A stretch of DNA of 64,000 bases from assembly GCF_004698125.1 (NCBI RefSeq), contig NZ_ML214297.1:372001-436000 (forward strand). Direction: 5' to 3'. The notes beneath the pieces were generated by a model. It had not been told where the DNA came from, made no database searches, and saw only the letters and a program-made list of their open reading frames with translations. Both the position numbers and the translations under genes were made by a program. Positions 33,692 through 41,640 of the stretch are shown piece after piece. The stretch is from Halosimplex halophilum. GTDB taxonomy: Archaea; Halobacteriota; Halobacteria; Halobacteriales; Haloarculaceae. The first letter of the stretch is position 1. Each line of letters begins with the position of its first letter.

Positions 33692-34477
33692 ATGGAACAC
33701 GTCACGCTCGACGTATCCGACGGCGTCGCAACGGTGACACTCGACCACCCGGAGATGCGCAACGCGCTGACCAGCGGCGTCGCCACCGACCTGATCGACG
33801 CCATGGCGGCGGTCCCCGAGGAGGCCCGCTGTATCGTCCTCGCTGGGAGCGGTCCCACGTTCTGCGCCGGCGGCGACATCGACGCGATGGTGGACGGACT
33901 GGAGGGCGAGGCACCCGCTCACGAACGGGTCGAACGCATCGTCGAGGAGACCGCGGGCGCCGTCCGGGCGGTCGCGACCTGCGACCGCCCGACCGTCGCG
34001 AAGATCCACGGCCCCGCCTACGGCGCCGGCGGCGCGCTCGCGATCGCCTGCGACCTGCTGCTGGCCAGCGAGTCGGCCAAGATAAGCTTCGGCTTCCGTC
34101 AGGTCGGGCTCAACGTCGACTCCGGCGCCTCCCACCTCCTCCCGCGGATCGTCGGCGAGAACGTCGCGAAGGAACTCCTGTTCACGGGGGAACTGATCGA
34201 CGCCCAGCGGGCGAAAGAGGTCGGCCTGTTCAACCACGTCTACGACGACGAGGAACTCGACGAGCGCGTCGCGGGGATGGTCGACCGGATCGCCTCGGGC
34301 CCGGCGGTCGCGCTGAAGCAGTCGAAGCGACTCGTCGAGCAGGGGACGACGAGTTCGCTCGACGAGGCCATCGCGAACGAGGCCGCCGCCCAGATCGTCT
34401 CCGCCTCGGCCGACGACCACGAGGAGGGCGTCCGCGCGTTCGTCGAGAGCCGCGAGCCCGAGTTCGAGGGGGAGTGA
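33692..34477 (+). CDS. Enoyl-CoA hydratase/isomerase family protein
   Basis: A 261-residue crotonase-fold enzyme. GPTFCAGGDIDAM is the first oxyanion-hole region and GPAYGAGGALAIACDLLLAS the second. In the catalytic-Glu region the first expected Glu is replaced: the stretch reads FGFRQVGLNVDSGAS. This suggests an isomerase-like or altered reaction rather than a plain hydratase. It likely acts in fatty acyl-CoA or phenylacetate-type breakdown. A TATA-like cttaacc (33662-33668) is about 27 bases before ATG 33692. It is divergent from the photolyase gene and alone. Confidence 0.87.
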   Translation: MEHVTLDVSDGVATVTLDHPEMRNALTSGVATDLIDAMAAVPEEARCIVLAGSGPTFCAGGDIDAMVDGLEGEAPAHERVERIVEETAGAVRAVATCDRPTVAKIHGPAYGAGGALAIACDLLLASESAKISFGFRQVGLNVDSGASHLLPRIVGENVAKELLFTGELIDAQRAKEVGLFNHVYDDEELDERVAGMVDRIASGPAVALKQSKRLVEQGTTSSLDEAIANEAAAQIVSASADDHEEGVRAFVESREPEFEGE

Positions 34478-34505
34478 CTGCGGCGGAGAGGCCGGCGCGT
34501 CAGCG

Positions 34506-35561
34506 TCAGTCGTCGGCGGGACAGCCGGGGCCGTCGCCGTCGATCCGGCAGTCGCTGGCCGGGCGGTCGTCGGCCGGGTCGCTCCCGCCGTCGGTCGCGT
34601 AGGCGTCGTCGAGCGACCGGAGGTTCTCGGAGGCGAGCAGGCGGCCCGGGAGTGTCTCCCGGAGCCCGGGGCGGGCGAACGACTCGCTGCCGATGACGGC
34701 GAAGCCGGCGAAGACGACGAGGAAGCCGGCGACGGCGAGCCCGGAGATGGTCTCGCCCAGCAGCGCCCACCCGCCGAGCGTCGCCACGAGCGGGACGACG
34801 TAGAACGCGAGGTTCGCGCGGATGGCCCCCACCTCGTCGATGAGGCCGAAGTACGCGATGTAGGCGACGGCGCCGGCCAGGAGGGCGACGTAGGCGAGCG
34901 CGAGCACGGCACCGGGCGTCCACGTGATCGCGGCGGGCGACTCGCCGGCCGCCAGGCTCAGGCCGTGGGTGACGACGGCCGCCAGCGGCAGGCCCCACGC
35001 GGTGCGGACGGTGCTGGAGAGGTCCGCGTCGGCCCGGCGGATCAGCACCGACCCGAGCGCGCCGCAGGTCGCGCTGACGAGCATGAGTCCCTCGCCGAGC
35101 AGGCCGCCGGCGCCGAACGCCGACGGGTCGGGGTTGGCCACGAGCGCGACGCCGACCAGCCCCACCGCCATCCCGACGGCGCCGCGGGCCGAGAGCCGCT
35201 CGTCGGCGAGCAGGACCGCGGCGAGCACCGGCGTCAGGATTGGGTTCAGGCTCGCGATGATGGCGGCGACGCCGCTGGTGACGTACTGCTGGCCGACGAA
35301 CAGCAGGGCGTTCGTCAGCCCGATGGCGAACAGCCCGGTCGCGACGATCCCGCCCAGGTCGCCCCGCGTCCGCGGAATCAGGTCGGCGCGCGAGCGGGTG
35401 AGCAGCACGTAGGCTATCAGCGCGACAGCCGCGACGTCGAACCGGAGCGCGACGAACAAAAGCGGCGGAAAGAACTCCAGGCCCCCCTTCGCCGCGACGA
35501 AGGTGCCCCCAAACAGCAGGCTCGTCGCGAGGAACGCCGCGACGGTCCTGCGACCGATCAC
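34506..35561 (-). CDS. EamA/DMT-family transporter
   Basis: A 351-residue membrane protein with ten predicted helices in two EamA repeats. Typical stretches: LLFGGTFVAAKGGLEFFPP, the conserved YVTSGVAAIIASLNPILTPVLAAVLLADE, and in the second half YIAYFGLIDEVGAIRANLAFYVVPLVATLGGWALLGE. Such proteins export metabolites or amino acids; the substrate is unknown. A hydrophilic acidic tail of about 70 residues follows the last helix and ends in two cysteines. GTG 35561 is chosen: a 17-codon micro-ORF overlaps it (GTGA), and the gene is divergent from a winged-helix regulator. Confidence 0.85.
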   Translation of the reverse strand: MIGRRTVAAFLATSLLFGGTFVAAKGGLEFFPPLLFVALRFDVAAVALIAYVLLTRSRADLIPRTRGDLGGIVATGLFAIGLTNALLFVGQQYVTSGVAAIIASLNPILTPVLAAVLLADERLSARGAVGMAVGLVGVALVANPDPSAFGAGGLLGEGLMLVSATCGALGSVLIRRADADLSSTVRTAWGLPLAAVVTHGLSLAAGESPAAITWTPGAVLALAYVALLAGAVAYIAYFGLIDEVGAIRANLAFYVVPLVATLGGWALLGETISGLAVAGFLVVFAGFAVIGSESFARPGLRETLPGRLLASENLRSLDDAYATDGGSDPADDRPASDCRIDGDGPGCPADD

Positions 35562-35611
35562 GGCGACACCTCCGCGGGCGTCGGCTCCAGAGAGATGGCG
35601 TGAGAGATCAT
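35558..35611 (-). CDS. Micro-ORF (17 aa) coupled to the DMT transporter
   Basis: MISHAISLEPTPAEVSP, ending in a GTGA overlap with the transporter's GTG start. Its ATG lies about 29 bases from the centre of a TATA box (cctataagg on the minus strand, 35636-35644), where a leaderless transcript should begin, so translation would enter here and reach the transporter by coupling. Confidence 0.4.
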   Translation of the reverse strand: MISHAISLEPTPAEVSP

Positions 35612-35635
35612 CGTGGAATCCTGTAGGGCTCGAAG

Positions 35636-35644
35636 CCTTATAGG
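35636..35644 (-). promoter_or_regulatory. TATA box of the DMT transporter transcript
   Basis: cctataagg on the minus strand. It predicts a transcript start at about 35612-35614, adjacent to the micro-ORF ATG at 35611 and about 50 bases before the transporter start. Confidence 0.55.
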
Positions 35645-35658
35645 CCCGTTCAGAAATC

Positions 35659-35675
35659 CTTGCCCGGCGGGCAAG
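35659..35675. promoter_or_regulatory. Inverted repeat in the divergent promoter region
   Basis: CTTGCCC-ggc-GGGCAAG, a perfect 7-bp inverted repeat just upstream of the DMT TATA box and facing the divergent regulator gene. It could be that regulator's operator; not shown. Confidence 0.35.
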
Positions 35676-35805
35676 CGCGGCGACCGGTGTCGCGATTGCA
35701 CGACGTGAAACGATTTCGTGTCGTGAAGAACACGCCCGAGAGCGGCGTATCGAGCCCGTCGGGCCGCCCCGAAAACGGTTTAGCCCGAGCGGCGCCACTC
35801 CCGGT

Positions 35806-36606
35806 ATGGACGCGGCGCTCGAAGACGTGGAGTTCCTCGCGCTGTCGGCCAACCGGGTTGCCGTCCTGCGGTCGCTCGCCGAGGGGCCGCGGAGCCGGTC
35901 GGCGTTGGCCGACGAGACGGGCGCCTCCCAGGCCACCCTCGGCCGGATCCTCGCGGACTTCGAGGAGCGGTCGTGGGTCCGGCGGACCGACGACGGCTAC
36001 GAGGCGACGGCCACGGGCGAACTGGTCGCCGACGCGTTCTCGGATCTGCTGGAGGCGCTCGAACTCGAACGCGACCTCCGGGACATCGTCGCGTACCTCC
36101 CGACCGAGGAGCTTGGGTTCGACCTCGCGCGGCTGACCGACGCGACGATCACCGTCCCCACGGAGACCCGGCCGTCGGCGCCGGTCCGGCGGCTGCTCGA
36201 CCTGGAGCGGGCGGCCGACGAGGTCCGGGCGTTCTCCCACGCGTTCAACGAGGGGACGCTCTCGCTGCTGGCCGAGCGGGCCGCCGCCGGCGAGGTCCGG
36301 TTCCGCGGCGTCTTCTCGCCCGAGGCCGTCGACGCGCTGACGAGCGACGACGCGCTGCGGCGAGACCTCCTGACCCTCGTCGACGCCGACTCGGCCGCCG
36401 TCCGGGTCCGCCCGGCCGGCGTCCCGGTCGCCGGAACCGTCGCCGACGGCCGGGTCCACCTGCTGGTCCGCGACGACAGCGGCGTCCTCCGGGCCGCCAT
36501 CGATACCGACGACGCCGCCGTCCGCGAGTGGGCCGAGGACGCCTTCGAGCGCTACTGGACGGAGGCCACGCCGCTCGACCGCGGCGACGTGGTTTCCCCG
36601 GAGTGA
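35806..36606 (+). CDS. Haloarchaeal winged-helix transcriptional regulator
   Basis: A 266-residue regulator. An N-terminal winged helix (FLALSANRVAVLRSLAEGPRSRSALADETGASQATLGRILADFEERSWVRRTDDGYEATATG, residues 10-70) is followed by an all-alpha/beta domain of about 190 residues typical of the many two-domain haloarchaeal HTH proteins (DUF1724-like C-terminus). A TATA-like ggtttagcc lies at 35778-35786 and supports a leaderless ATG 35806. It is divergent from the DMT transporter and is a natural candidate to control it. Ligand unknown. Confidence 0.82.
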   Translation: MDAALEDVEFLALSANRVAVLRSLAEGPRSRSALADETGASQATLGRILADFEERSWVRRTDDGYEATATGELVADAFSDLLEALELERDLRDIVAYLPTEELGFDLARLTDATITVPTETRPSAPVRRLLDLERAADEVRAFSHAFNEGTLSLLAERAAAGEVRFRGVFSPEAVDALTSDDALRRDLLTLVDADSAAVRVRPAGVPVAGTVADGRVHLLVRDDSGVLRAAIDTDDAAVREWAEDAFERYWTEATPLDRGDVVSPE

Positions 36607-36675
36607 GGCCGCCGGACGCAGACTCGCCGTGCGGTCCGCTCGCCCCCAACCGCCCGGTACCGCGTTCGCCAGGCT

Positions 36676-36695
36676 TTTGATTTAGACCGGTCTAA
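36676..36695 (+). promoter_or_regulatory. Promoter with a 14-bp palindrome upstream of GDT1
   Basis: The TATA-like tttgattta (36676-36684) runs into a perfect 14-bp palindrome, ttagaccggtctaa (36682-36695). The palindrome lies between the TATA box and the predicted start at about 36705-36708. A dimeric repressor bound here would block initiation. The regulator is unknown. Confidence 0.6.
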
Positions 36696-36704
36696 TTCGC
36701 GGAT

Positions 36705-36782
36705 ATGATGGGTCACGTGCGGTTCGTCCGGCGGAGCGGCGCCGCCGGGTCGGTGAGCGGGCGGGGGGTGGATACGCCGTGA
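36705..36782 (+). CDS. Micro-ORF (25 aa) coupled to GDT1
   Basis: MMGHVRFVRRSG... starts with ATGATG at 36705/36708, right at the predicted transcript start, and ends in a GTGA overlap with the GDT1 GTG start at 36779. It is basic and Gly/Arg-rich and unlike the acidic proteome, so its peptide is probably not the point; translation coupling is the likelier role. Confidence 0.4.
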   Translation: MMGHVRFVRRSGAAGSVSGRGVDTP

Positions 36783-37564
36783 GCGACTTTCTGGCGGTGA
36801 TGGTCGCGGCGATGGTCGCGCAGTTGATCGTCCTGCCCGGCGAGAAGGTGCAGTTCATCATCGCGGGGCTGGCGACGCGGTTCCGCCCGCTGACGGTCGT
36901 CGGCGCGGCGGGGCTGGCCTTCGCCGGCTGGACGGCGCTGGAGATCTGGTTCGGCCAGGCGCTGAAGGGGGCGCTGCCGCCGGTGTATCTCGACGCGATC
37001 TCGGGGATGCTCTTCCTGCTGTTCGGCGTGTTGCTCCTCCGGTCGATCCCCGAGGGCGGCCGCGTCGCGCCGGGCGACGGCGACCGCTCGCCCGAGGAGG
37101 CCGCCGCGGCCGAGACCGACGGCGGGTACGCGGGCGTCGGGGGAAGTGGCGACCTCGACGTGTCGGTGCTGGGCCGGGACGTGCCCGACCGCTTCGGGAA
37201 CTTCCTCCCCATCTTCGTGCTGATGGCGGTCGGCGAGTTCGGCGACAAGACCCAGCTCGTCACGATCAGCCTCGCCGTCCAGTACGGCGCCCACCCGGGC
37301 ATCTGGGTCGGCGAGATGCTCGTGATCATCCCCATCAGCCTCGCTAACGCCTACTTCTTCAGCACGTTCGCGGGCCGGTTCGACGCGGCGAAGGCCCACC
37401 TGTTCGGCGCGAGCGTGTTCTTCTTCTTCGGGTTCGACACATTCCTCGCCATCCTCACGGACTTCTCGGTCTGGGAGACGGTGGTCGGCGCCGTCTCGAA
37501 CGCCGTCCAGTCCGCGGTCGGCGCGGGAGCGGCCGCGGTCCCCACCGTCGCGGCGCTCGTCTGA
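36779..37564 (+). CDS. TMEM165/GDT1 (UPF0016) family cation transporter
   Basis: A 261-residue membrane protein with two three-helix halves joined by an acidic linker (GDGDRSPEEAAAAETDGG). The second half has the family motif E-x-G-D-K-T (GEFGDKTQLVTI). The first half has a degenerate counterpart, LPGEKVQFI. Members exchange Mn2+ or Ca2+ for H+. Asymmetry of the two motifs is unusual and may alter ion choice. GTG 36779 is fixed by the overlap with the micro-ORF. Confidence 0.84.
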   Translation: MSDFLAVMVAAMVAQLIVLPGEKVQFIIAGLATRFRPLTVVGAAGLAFAGWTALEIWFGQALKGALPPVYLDAISGMLFLLFGVLLLRSIPEGGRVAPGDGDRSPEEAAAAETDGGYAGVGGSGDLDVSVLGRDVPDRFGNFLPIFVLMAVGEFGDKTQLVTISLAVQYGAHPGIWVGEMLVIIPISLANAYFFSTFAGRFDAAKAHLFGASVFFFFGFDTFLAILTDFSVWETVVGAVSNAVQSAVGAGAAAVPTVAALV

Positions 37565-37652
37565 GCCGTTCCGTTCCCGGTATCGTCCGTGACCGCCGGC
37601 CGCCGACCGCCGATCGCCACCCCCAAGCGGGTCCGGCCGATACGCTCTCCCG

Positions 37653-38594
37653 ATGAGTGACGCCGACGCCGAGACCGAGGCGGACGCGCCGGCCGAGGCG
37701 TTCCTGCCCGACGACGCCGACGCCGTCCGGGAGGCGCTGGTCGCGTGGTACGAGGCCGACCACCGCGACTTTCCGTGGCGGCGGACCGACGACCCCTACG
37801 AGATCCTCGTCTCGGAGGTGATGAGCCAGCAGACCCAGCTCTCCCGGGTCGTCGACGCCTGGGAGGCGTTTCTGGAGCGGTGGCCGACGACCGCGGATCT
37901 GGCGGCCGCCGACCGCGCGGACGTGGTCGGGTTCTGGAGCGACCACAGCCTCGGCTACAACAACCGCGCGAAGTACCTCCACGAGGCCGCCGGCCAGGTC
38001 GAGTCCGAGTACGGGGGCGAGTTCCCCGAGTCGCCCGACGAGCTCTCGGAGCTGATGGGGGTCGGTCCCTACACCGCCAACGCGGTCGCCAGTTTCGCGT
38101 TCGACAACGGGAACGCGGTGGTCGACACGAACGTCAAGCGGGTCCTCTACCGCGCGTTCGACGTGCCGGACGACGACGACACCTTCGAGCGGGTCGCCGC
38201 GGAACTGATGCCCGAGGGGGAGTCCCGCGTCTGGAACAACGCGATCATGGAACTGGGCGGGGTGGCCTGCGAGAAGACGCCCGCCTGCGACGGGGCGGGC
38301 TGTCCCTGGCGGGAGTGGTGTCACGCCTACGGGACGGGCGATTTCACCGCGCCGGACGTGCCGACCCAGCCCGACTTCGAGGGCTCTCGGCGGCAGATGC
38401 GGGGGCGGGTCGTCAACGTCCTCGGCGCCAGCGAGGAAATCGCGCTCGACGAGCTCGGCCCGAAGGTCCGCGTCGACTACGCGCCCGACGGCGAGTACGG
38501 CCGCGATTGGCTCGCCGACCTGCTCGCGGACCTGGACGACGACGGGCTGGTCGACTACGACGAGTCGGCCGGCGTCGCCAGCCTCCGGAAGTGA
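37653..38594 (+). CDS. mutY: A/G-specific adenine glycosylase MutY
   Basis: A 313-residue base-excision-repair enzyme. EILVSEVMSQQTQLSRV carries the catalytic Glu; the helix-hairpin-helix is LMGVGPYTANAVASFAF with the catalytic Asp in VVDTNVKRV; the 4Fe-4S ligands are in CEKTPACDGAGCPWREWC. It removes A opposite 8-oxoguanine. The C-terminus lacks a NUDIX-type (MutT-like) domain and instead has a short winged-helix-like tail, as in other haloarchaeal MutY proteins. An acidic N-terminal extension of about 25 residues precedes the core. Confidence 0.93.
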   Translation: MSDADAETEADAPAEAFLPDDADAVREALVAWYEADHRDFPWRRTDDPYEILVSEVMSQQTQLSRVVDAWEAFLERWPTTADLAAADRADVVGFWSDHSLGYNNRAKYLHEAAGQVESEYGGEFPESPDELSELMGVGPYTANAVASFAFDNGNAVVDTNVKRVLYRAFDVPDDDDTFERVAAELMPEGESRVWNNAIMELGGVACEKTPACDGAGCPWREWCHAYGTGDFTAPDVPTQPDFEGSRRQMRGRVVNVLGASEEIALDELGPKVRVDYAPDGEYGRDWLADLLADLDDDGLVDYDESAGVASLRK

Positions 38595-38835
38595 GCGGGC
38601 TCGGTCCGTCCGGAGCGCCCACCTGAACTCTGAAACTACTGTCAGTTAGATTGAAATGACCGGCGTTCCAAGGCCGGACGATGCCCTCCGTCGCCGCCGA
38701 CCGCGGGCGGCGGCCGTCCGCGCCGCCCGCCCGCAGTCCGGAGCCGGTCCGCGATCCGACGCTCCGCGCGCCTCGCTCGACGACTCACTGCCGAACGCCG
38801 CCGATCGGACGCCGCGGGACCGGGGGGAGTCGGCC

Positions 38836-39606
38836 GTGAGCGCGACCGTCTCCCTGCTCGGGCTGGCGTTCTCGGCGGGGATGGCGACGTTCTTCGCGCC
38901 CTGCGCGTTCCCGCTGGTCCCCGGCTACCTCTCGTACTACCTCGGGACGAGCGCCGACACCGCCACCGACGGCGGGACGGCGACGCTCGGAGAGGGCGTC
39001 GCCCGGCGACTCGGGCGGCTCCACCCGGGGCTGGCGGCCGTCGCCCGCGGCGTCGGGGTCGGCCTCGTCGTCAGCGCGGGGATGTTCCTCGTCTACGGCG
39101 TGATCGCGGGCGTCGTGACGGCCGTCGGCGCCCGGGCACTGTCGAACGTGGCCGTGATGGAACTGGTCGTCGGCGCGGCGTTCGTCGTCGTCGGCGTCGC
39201 GATGGCGGCGGGGTGGAAGCCGACGGGCCAGCCGGTCCGGCTCCCCGAGCGACGGCGGAGCGTCGGCGGGTTCTTCGCGTTCGGGGTGCTGTACGCCGCG
39301 GCGGCCGCCGGCTGCACGGCCCCGCTGTTCGTCGCGGTCTTCCTGCGTGCGGCCGCCGGCGGGCCGGGCCAGGGCGCCGGCGTCGCCCTCGCGTACGCCG
39401 GGGGGATGGCCCTCGTGATGGTCGTCGTCACCGTCACGGTCGCGCTGACCGGGACGGCGCTGGTCGGGCGGCTCTCGCGCCACACCGGACGGGTCTATCG
39501 GGTAGCGGGGGCCCTCCTGGCGCTGTCCGGGCTCGCGGAGATCTACTACTACCGCTACGGGTTCCCGCCCTGGGTCCCCGACTTCACGTCGCTGGTCCCG
39601 GTGTGA
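38836..39606 (+). CDS. ccdA: CcdA-like thiol:disulfide membrane transporter
   Basis: A 256-residue protein with six helices and two cysteines in the expected places: FFAPCAFPLVPGYLSYYLG in helix 1 and AAAGCTAPLF in helix 4. CcdA passes electrons from cytoplasmic thioredoxin across the membrane to keep external thiols reduced, for example in cytochrome c maturation. The next gene encodes a TlpA-like thioredoxin lipoprotein, its natural acceptor. GTG 38836 (VSATVSLLGLAFSAG) is chosen; in-frame ATG 38656 would add 60 arginine-rich residues. A 52-codon ORF (38681-38839) ends in a GTGA overlap with this start. Confidence 0.9.
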   Translation: MSATVSLLGLAFSAGMATFFAPCAFPLVPGYLSYYLGTSADTATDGGTATLGEGVARRLGRLHPGLAAVARGVGVGLVVSAGMFLVYGVIAGVVTAVGARALSNVAVMELVVGAAFVVVGVAMAAGWKPTGQPVRLPERRRSVGGFFAFGVLYAAAAAGCTAPLFVAVFLRAAAGGPGQGAGVALAYAGGMALVMVVVTVTVALTGTALVGRLSRHTGRVYRVAGALLALSGLAEIYYYRYGFPPWVPDFTSLVPV

Positions 39607-39675
39607 CCGACCGCCTCCGGGACGTTCTTCCCCACCGTAAGTAACAACTTCCCAACTCGTGTACGATCGGGTACG

Positions 39676-40293
39676 ATGCCCTCCGACCGACCGACGCGGC
39701 GGCGCCTGCTCCGGACAGCCGGCGGGGCCGCCGCGTTCGCGCTCGCCGGGTGCTCCGGCGGGGACGACGCGACGACCGACGGGCCTGCGACCGACCAGTC
39801 AGCGACCGACGCGCCGGGAGCGGCCGGGACCGACCGGCCGGACGGCGGTGCCGCGCGCACGTCCACACCGGGGGACCGGGACGCGCTCGCGCTGCCGACG
39901 GTGGAGGCGGCCGGGTCGCCGGACGGCGAGGTCAGCCTGCGGCCCGACGGGAAGGTGTCGTTCGTGAACTTCTTCGCGACGTGGTGTGGCCCCTGCAAGA
40001 AGGAGATGCCGGACCTCCGGGAGGTCCGCGCGGCGTTCGACGCCGACCGGGTCCACATGGTCTCGGTGACGCCCGAGTCCGACGAGGCGGCCGTCCGCCA
40101 GTTCTGGCGGACCTACGAGGGGACCTGGCCGGTCGCCATGGACGCCGACCTCCGGGCGACGAGCCGGTGGGGCGTCTCCGCGTACCCGACGAACAAGCTG
40201 TTCGACGCCGAGGGGAACGAACTGAGCTACACCGGCCTGCGCCACTACGAGGACATCGCCCCGGCGATCGAGAGCGCCCTCGACGGGGAGTGA
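39676..40293 (+). CDS. TlpA/ResA-like thioredoxin lipoprotein
   Basis: A 205-residue Tat lipoprotein: RPTRRRLLRTAGGAAAFALAGC gives a twin-arginine leader with a lipobox (Cys25). A Thr/Asp/Gly-rich spacer leads to a thioredoxin domain with the active site FFATWCGPCKKEMPDL and the cis-proline region VSAYPTNKLFD. It likely reduces disulfides outside the membrane using electrons from the CcdA-like protein just upstream. The next gene follows after 3 bases. Confidence 0.92.
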   Translation: MPSDRPTRRRLLRTAGGAAAFALAGCSGGDDATTDGPATDQSATDAPGAAGTDRPDGGAARTSTPGDRDALALPTVEAAGSPDGEVSLRPDGKVSFVNFFATWCGPCKKEMPDLREVRAAFDADRVHMVSVTPESDEAAVRQFWRTYEGTWPVAMDADLRATSRWGVSAYPTNKLFDAEGNELSYTGLRHYEDIAPAIESALDGE

Positions 40294-40296
40294 CAG

Positions 40297-41184
40297 ATGG
40301 CCGGAACGCGACAGCGACACGGGCCCCGCGTGCGGACCGTCGCGGTCGTCTGCGTGACCGCCCTCGTCGTCCTGTCGGGCTGTACCGGGCTGGGCGGCGG
40401 CGGTTCGACACCCGCCGGGACGGAGGACGGGCAGAGCGGCCCGGGTGGGTCGACCGGTTCGGCACCGTCGTCGGCCGCGGCCCCGGAGTCGGGGTCGAGG
40501 ACCGCCGCGGCGGCGCTCGCGCCCGGCCTGACGGCCGACGGCGTGTCGGACCCGCTCGCGCTCGTCAACGCCCACACCGCGGTCCTGCGGTCCGACCCGT
40601 TCACCGTCCGGTACGAGCTCCGCCGGGACGGCGACGACTACAACGTGACCCAGAGGCTCTCCGGCGAGGTCGACCTGAACGGGACCGTCCGCGCTCGCGC
40701 GGTCCAGTGGGTGAACACCACCGGTTCGGCGCCCGCCGTCTACGAGAACAGGTCCGGCCGGACGGACACGTGGCGCGACGGCGGCACGGTCTTCCACCGC
40801 GCGGTCGAGAACGGCAGCGCGACCTACGACCGGGTCCTGGCCATGAACGCGTCGCTCAGTCCCAACCTCCTGACCCAGCGCCGTGACCTCGCGGAGTACC
40901 TGTCGAACGTCGAGGACCAGACCGTGACCGAGGTGACCCGCGACGGGGAGACGTACTACCGGCTCGCGGGGTCGTTCCAGAAACCGTACCGGAACGGGCC
41001 GACGAACGTGACCGCCTACGTCGCGCCCAGCGGCCTGGTCGCCGAGCTGGTCGTCGAGGAGGCCGGCGCGGAGCGGGTCGGCCCGTCGGTGCTGCGGGTC
41101 ACCTACGAGGACCCGGGCGAGACGACCGTCGAGCGGCCCGAGTGGGTCTCGGCGGCGCGGGCGGCGACGAACGGGACCGCCTGA
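40297..41184 (+). CDS. Haloarchaeal lipoprotein, function unknown (DUF7537-like)
   Basis: A 295-residue lipoprotein. VRTVAVVCVTALVVLSGCTGL is a Sec-type leader with a lipobox (Cys29). After a Gly/Ser/Thr-rich spacer comes a beta-rich domain with many N-x-S/T sites (NVTQRLSG, NGTVRARAVQWVNTTGSAP, YENRSGRTDTW). The pattern fits a large haloarchaeal lipoprotein family of unknown role that I recall as DUF7537. It is 3 bases after the thioredoxin gene, so probably the third gene of the ccdA operon. Confidence 0.72.
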   Translation: MAGTRQRHGPRVRTVAVVCVTALVVLSGCTGLGGGGSTPAGTEDGQSGPGGSTGSAPSSAAAPESGSRTAAAALAPGLTADGVSDPLALVNAHTAVLRSDPFTVRYELRRDGDDYNVTQRLSGEVDLNGTVRARAVQWVNTTGSAPAVYENRSGRTDTWRDGGTVFHRAVENGSATYDRVLAMNASLSPNLLTQRRDLAEYLSNVEDQTVTEVTRDGETYYRLAGSFQKPYRNGPTNVTAYVAPSGLVAELVVEEAGAERVGPSVLRVTYEDPGETTVERPEWVSAARAATNGTA

Positions 41185-41186
41185 GG

Positions 41187-41528
41187 TCACTCGTCGTCGG
41201 ACTTGCCGGGCCAGGTGACCGAGCCGAGGAACGGGACGCCCGTCCGCTCGGCGGCCCGCGCGATCATGTGCGCGCCGGTCGGCACCGTCAGGAACAGGAA
41301 GACGATGCCGACCAGCGACGGGAGGCCGGCGCCGCCCGGCCCGAAGTGGGCGAACCCGGCGAGGAACACCGAGACGGCGCCGATAGTCGCCGGCTTGCTC
41401 GTCGCGTGCATCCGGTTGTAGACGTTCGGCAGCCTGAGCAGGCCGATCGTGCCGACCGTGAGGAAGACGCTCCCGACGACGACCAGCGCGACGACGACCC
41501 AGGTCCGGACCGCCTCGGCGGCTACCAT
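41187..41528 (-). CDS. mnhG: Na+/H+ antiporter subunit G
   Basis: A 113-residue membrane protein. RTWVVVALVVVGSVFLTVGTIGLLRLPNVYNRMHATSKPATIG is the classic MnhG/MrpG start (GxxGLLRLPDxYxRMHAxxK). Three hydrophobic segments follow, with VGIVFLFLTVPTGAHMIARAA. It is the last gene of the mnh operon and only 2 bases from the convergent lipoprotein gene. Part of the Mrp complex that expels Na+ in exchange for protons. Confidence 0.95.
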   Translation of the reverse strand: MVAAEAVRTWVVVALVVVGSVFLTVGTIGLLRLPNVYNRMHATSKPATIGAVSVFLAGFAHFGPGGAGLPSLVGIVFLFLTVPTGAHMIARAAERTGVPFLGSVTWPGKSDDE

Positions 41529-41635
41529 CTGGACCCTCCCGGCTGGTCCGTGCCGCGCTCGCCGGCCGGCGGCCGGCCGGTCGAGTCGCTGGTCGTCCGC
41601 GCGGTCTGGCGTCGTCGGTGGGGTCTGTGGTGCAT
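41522..41635 (-). CDS. Short ORF (37 aa) between mnhF and mnhG
   Basis: Starts MHHRPHRRRQTARTT five bases after the mnhF stop and ends TAG 7 bases inside mnhG. It is His/Arg-rich and unlike the acidic proteome. A coupling ORF is possible, but with no 4-base overlap the case is weaker than for the other micro-ORFs. Confidence 0.25.
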   Translation of the reverse strand: MHHRPHRRRQTARTTSDSTGRPPAGERGTDQPGGSRW

Positions 41636-41640
41636 CTCTC

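Noticed and set aside
38681..38839. 52-codon ORF ending in GTGA with ccdA
   Set aside because: It has the same form as the micro-ORFs, but it is long, arginine-rich and has no clear promoter. An in-frame ccdA start (38656) competes. I mention it under ccdA only.
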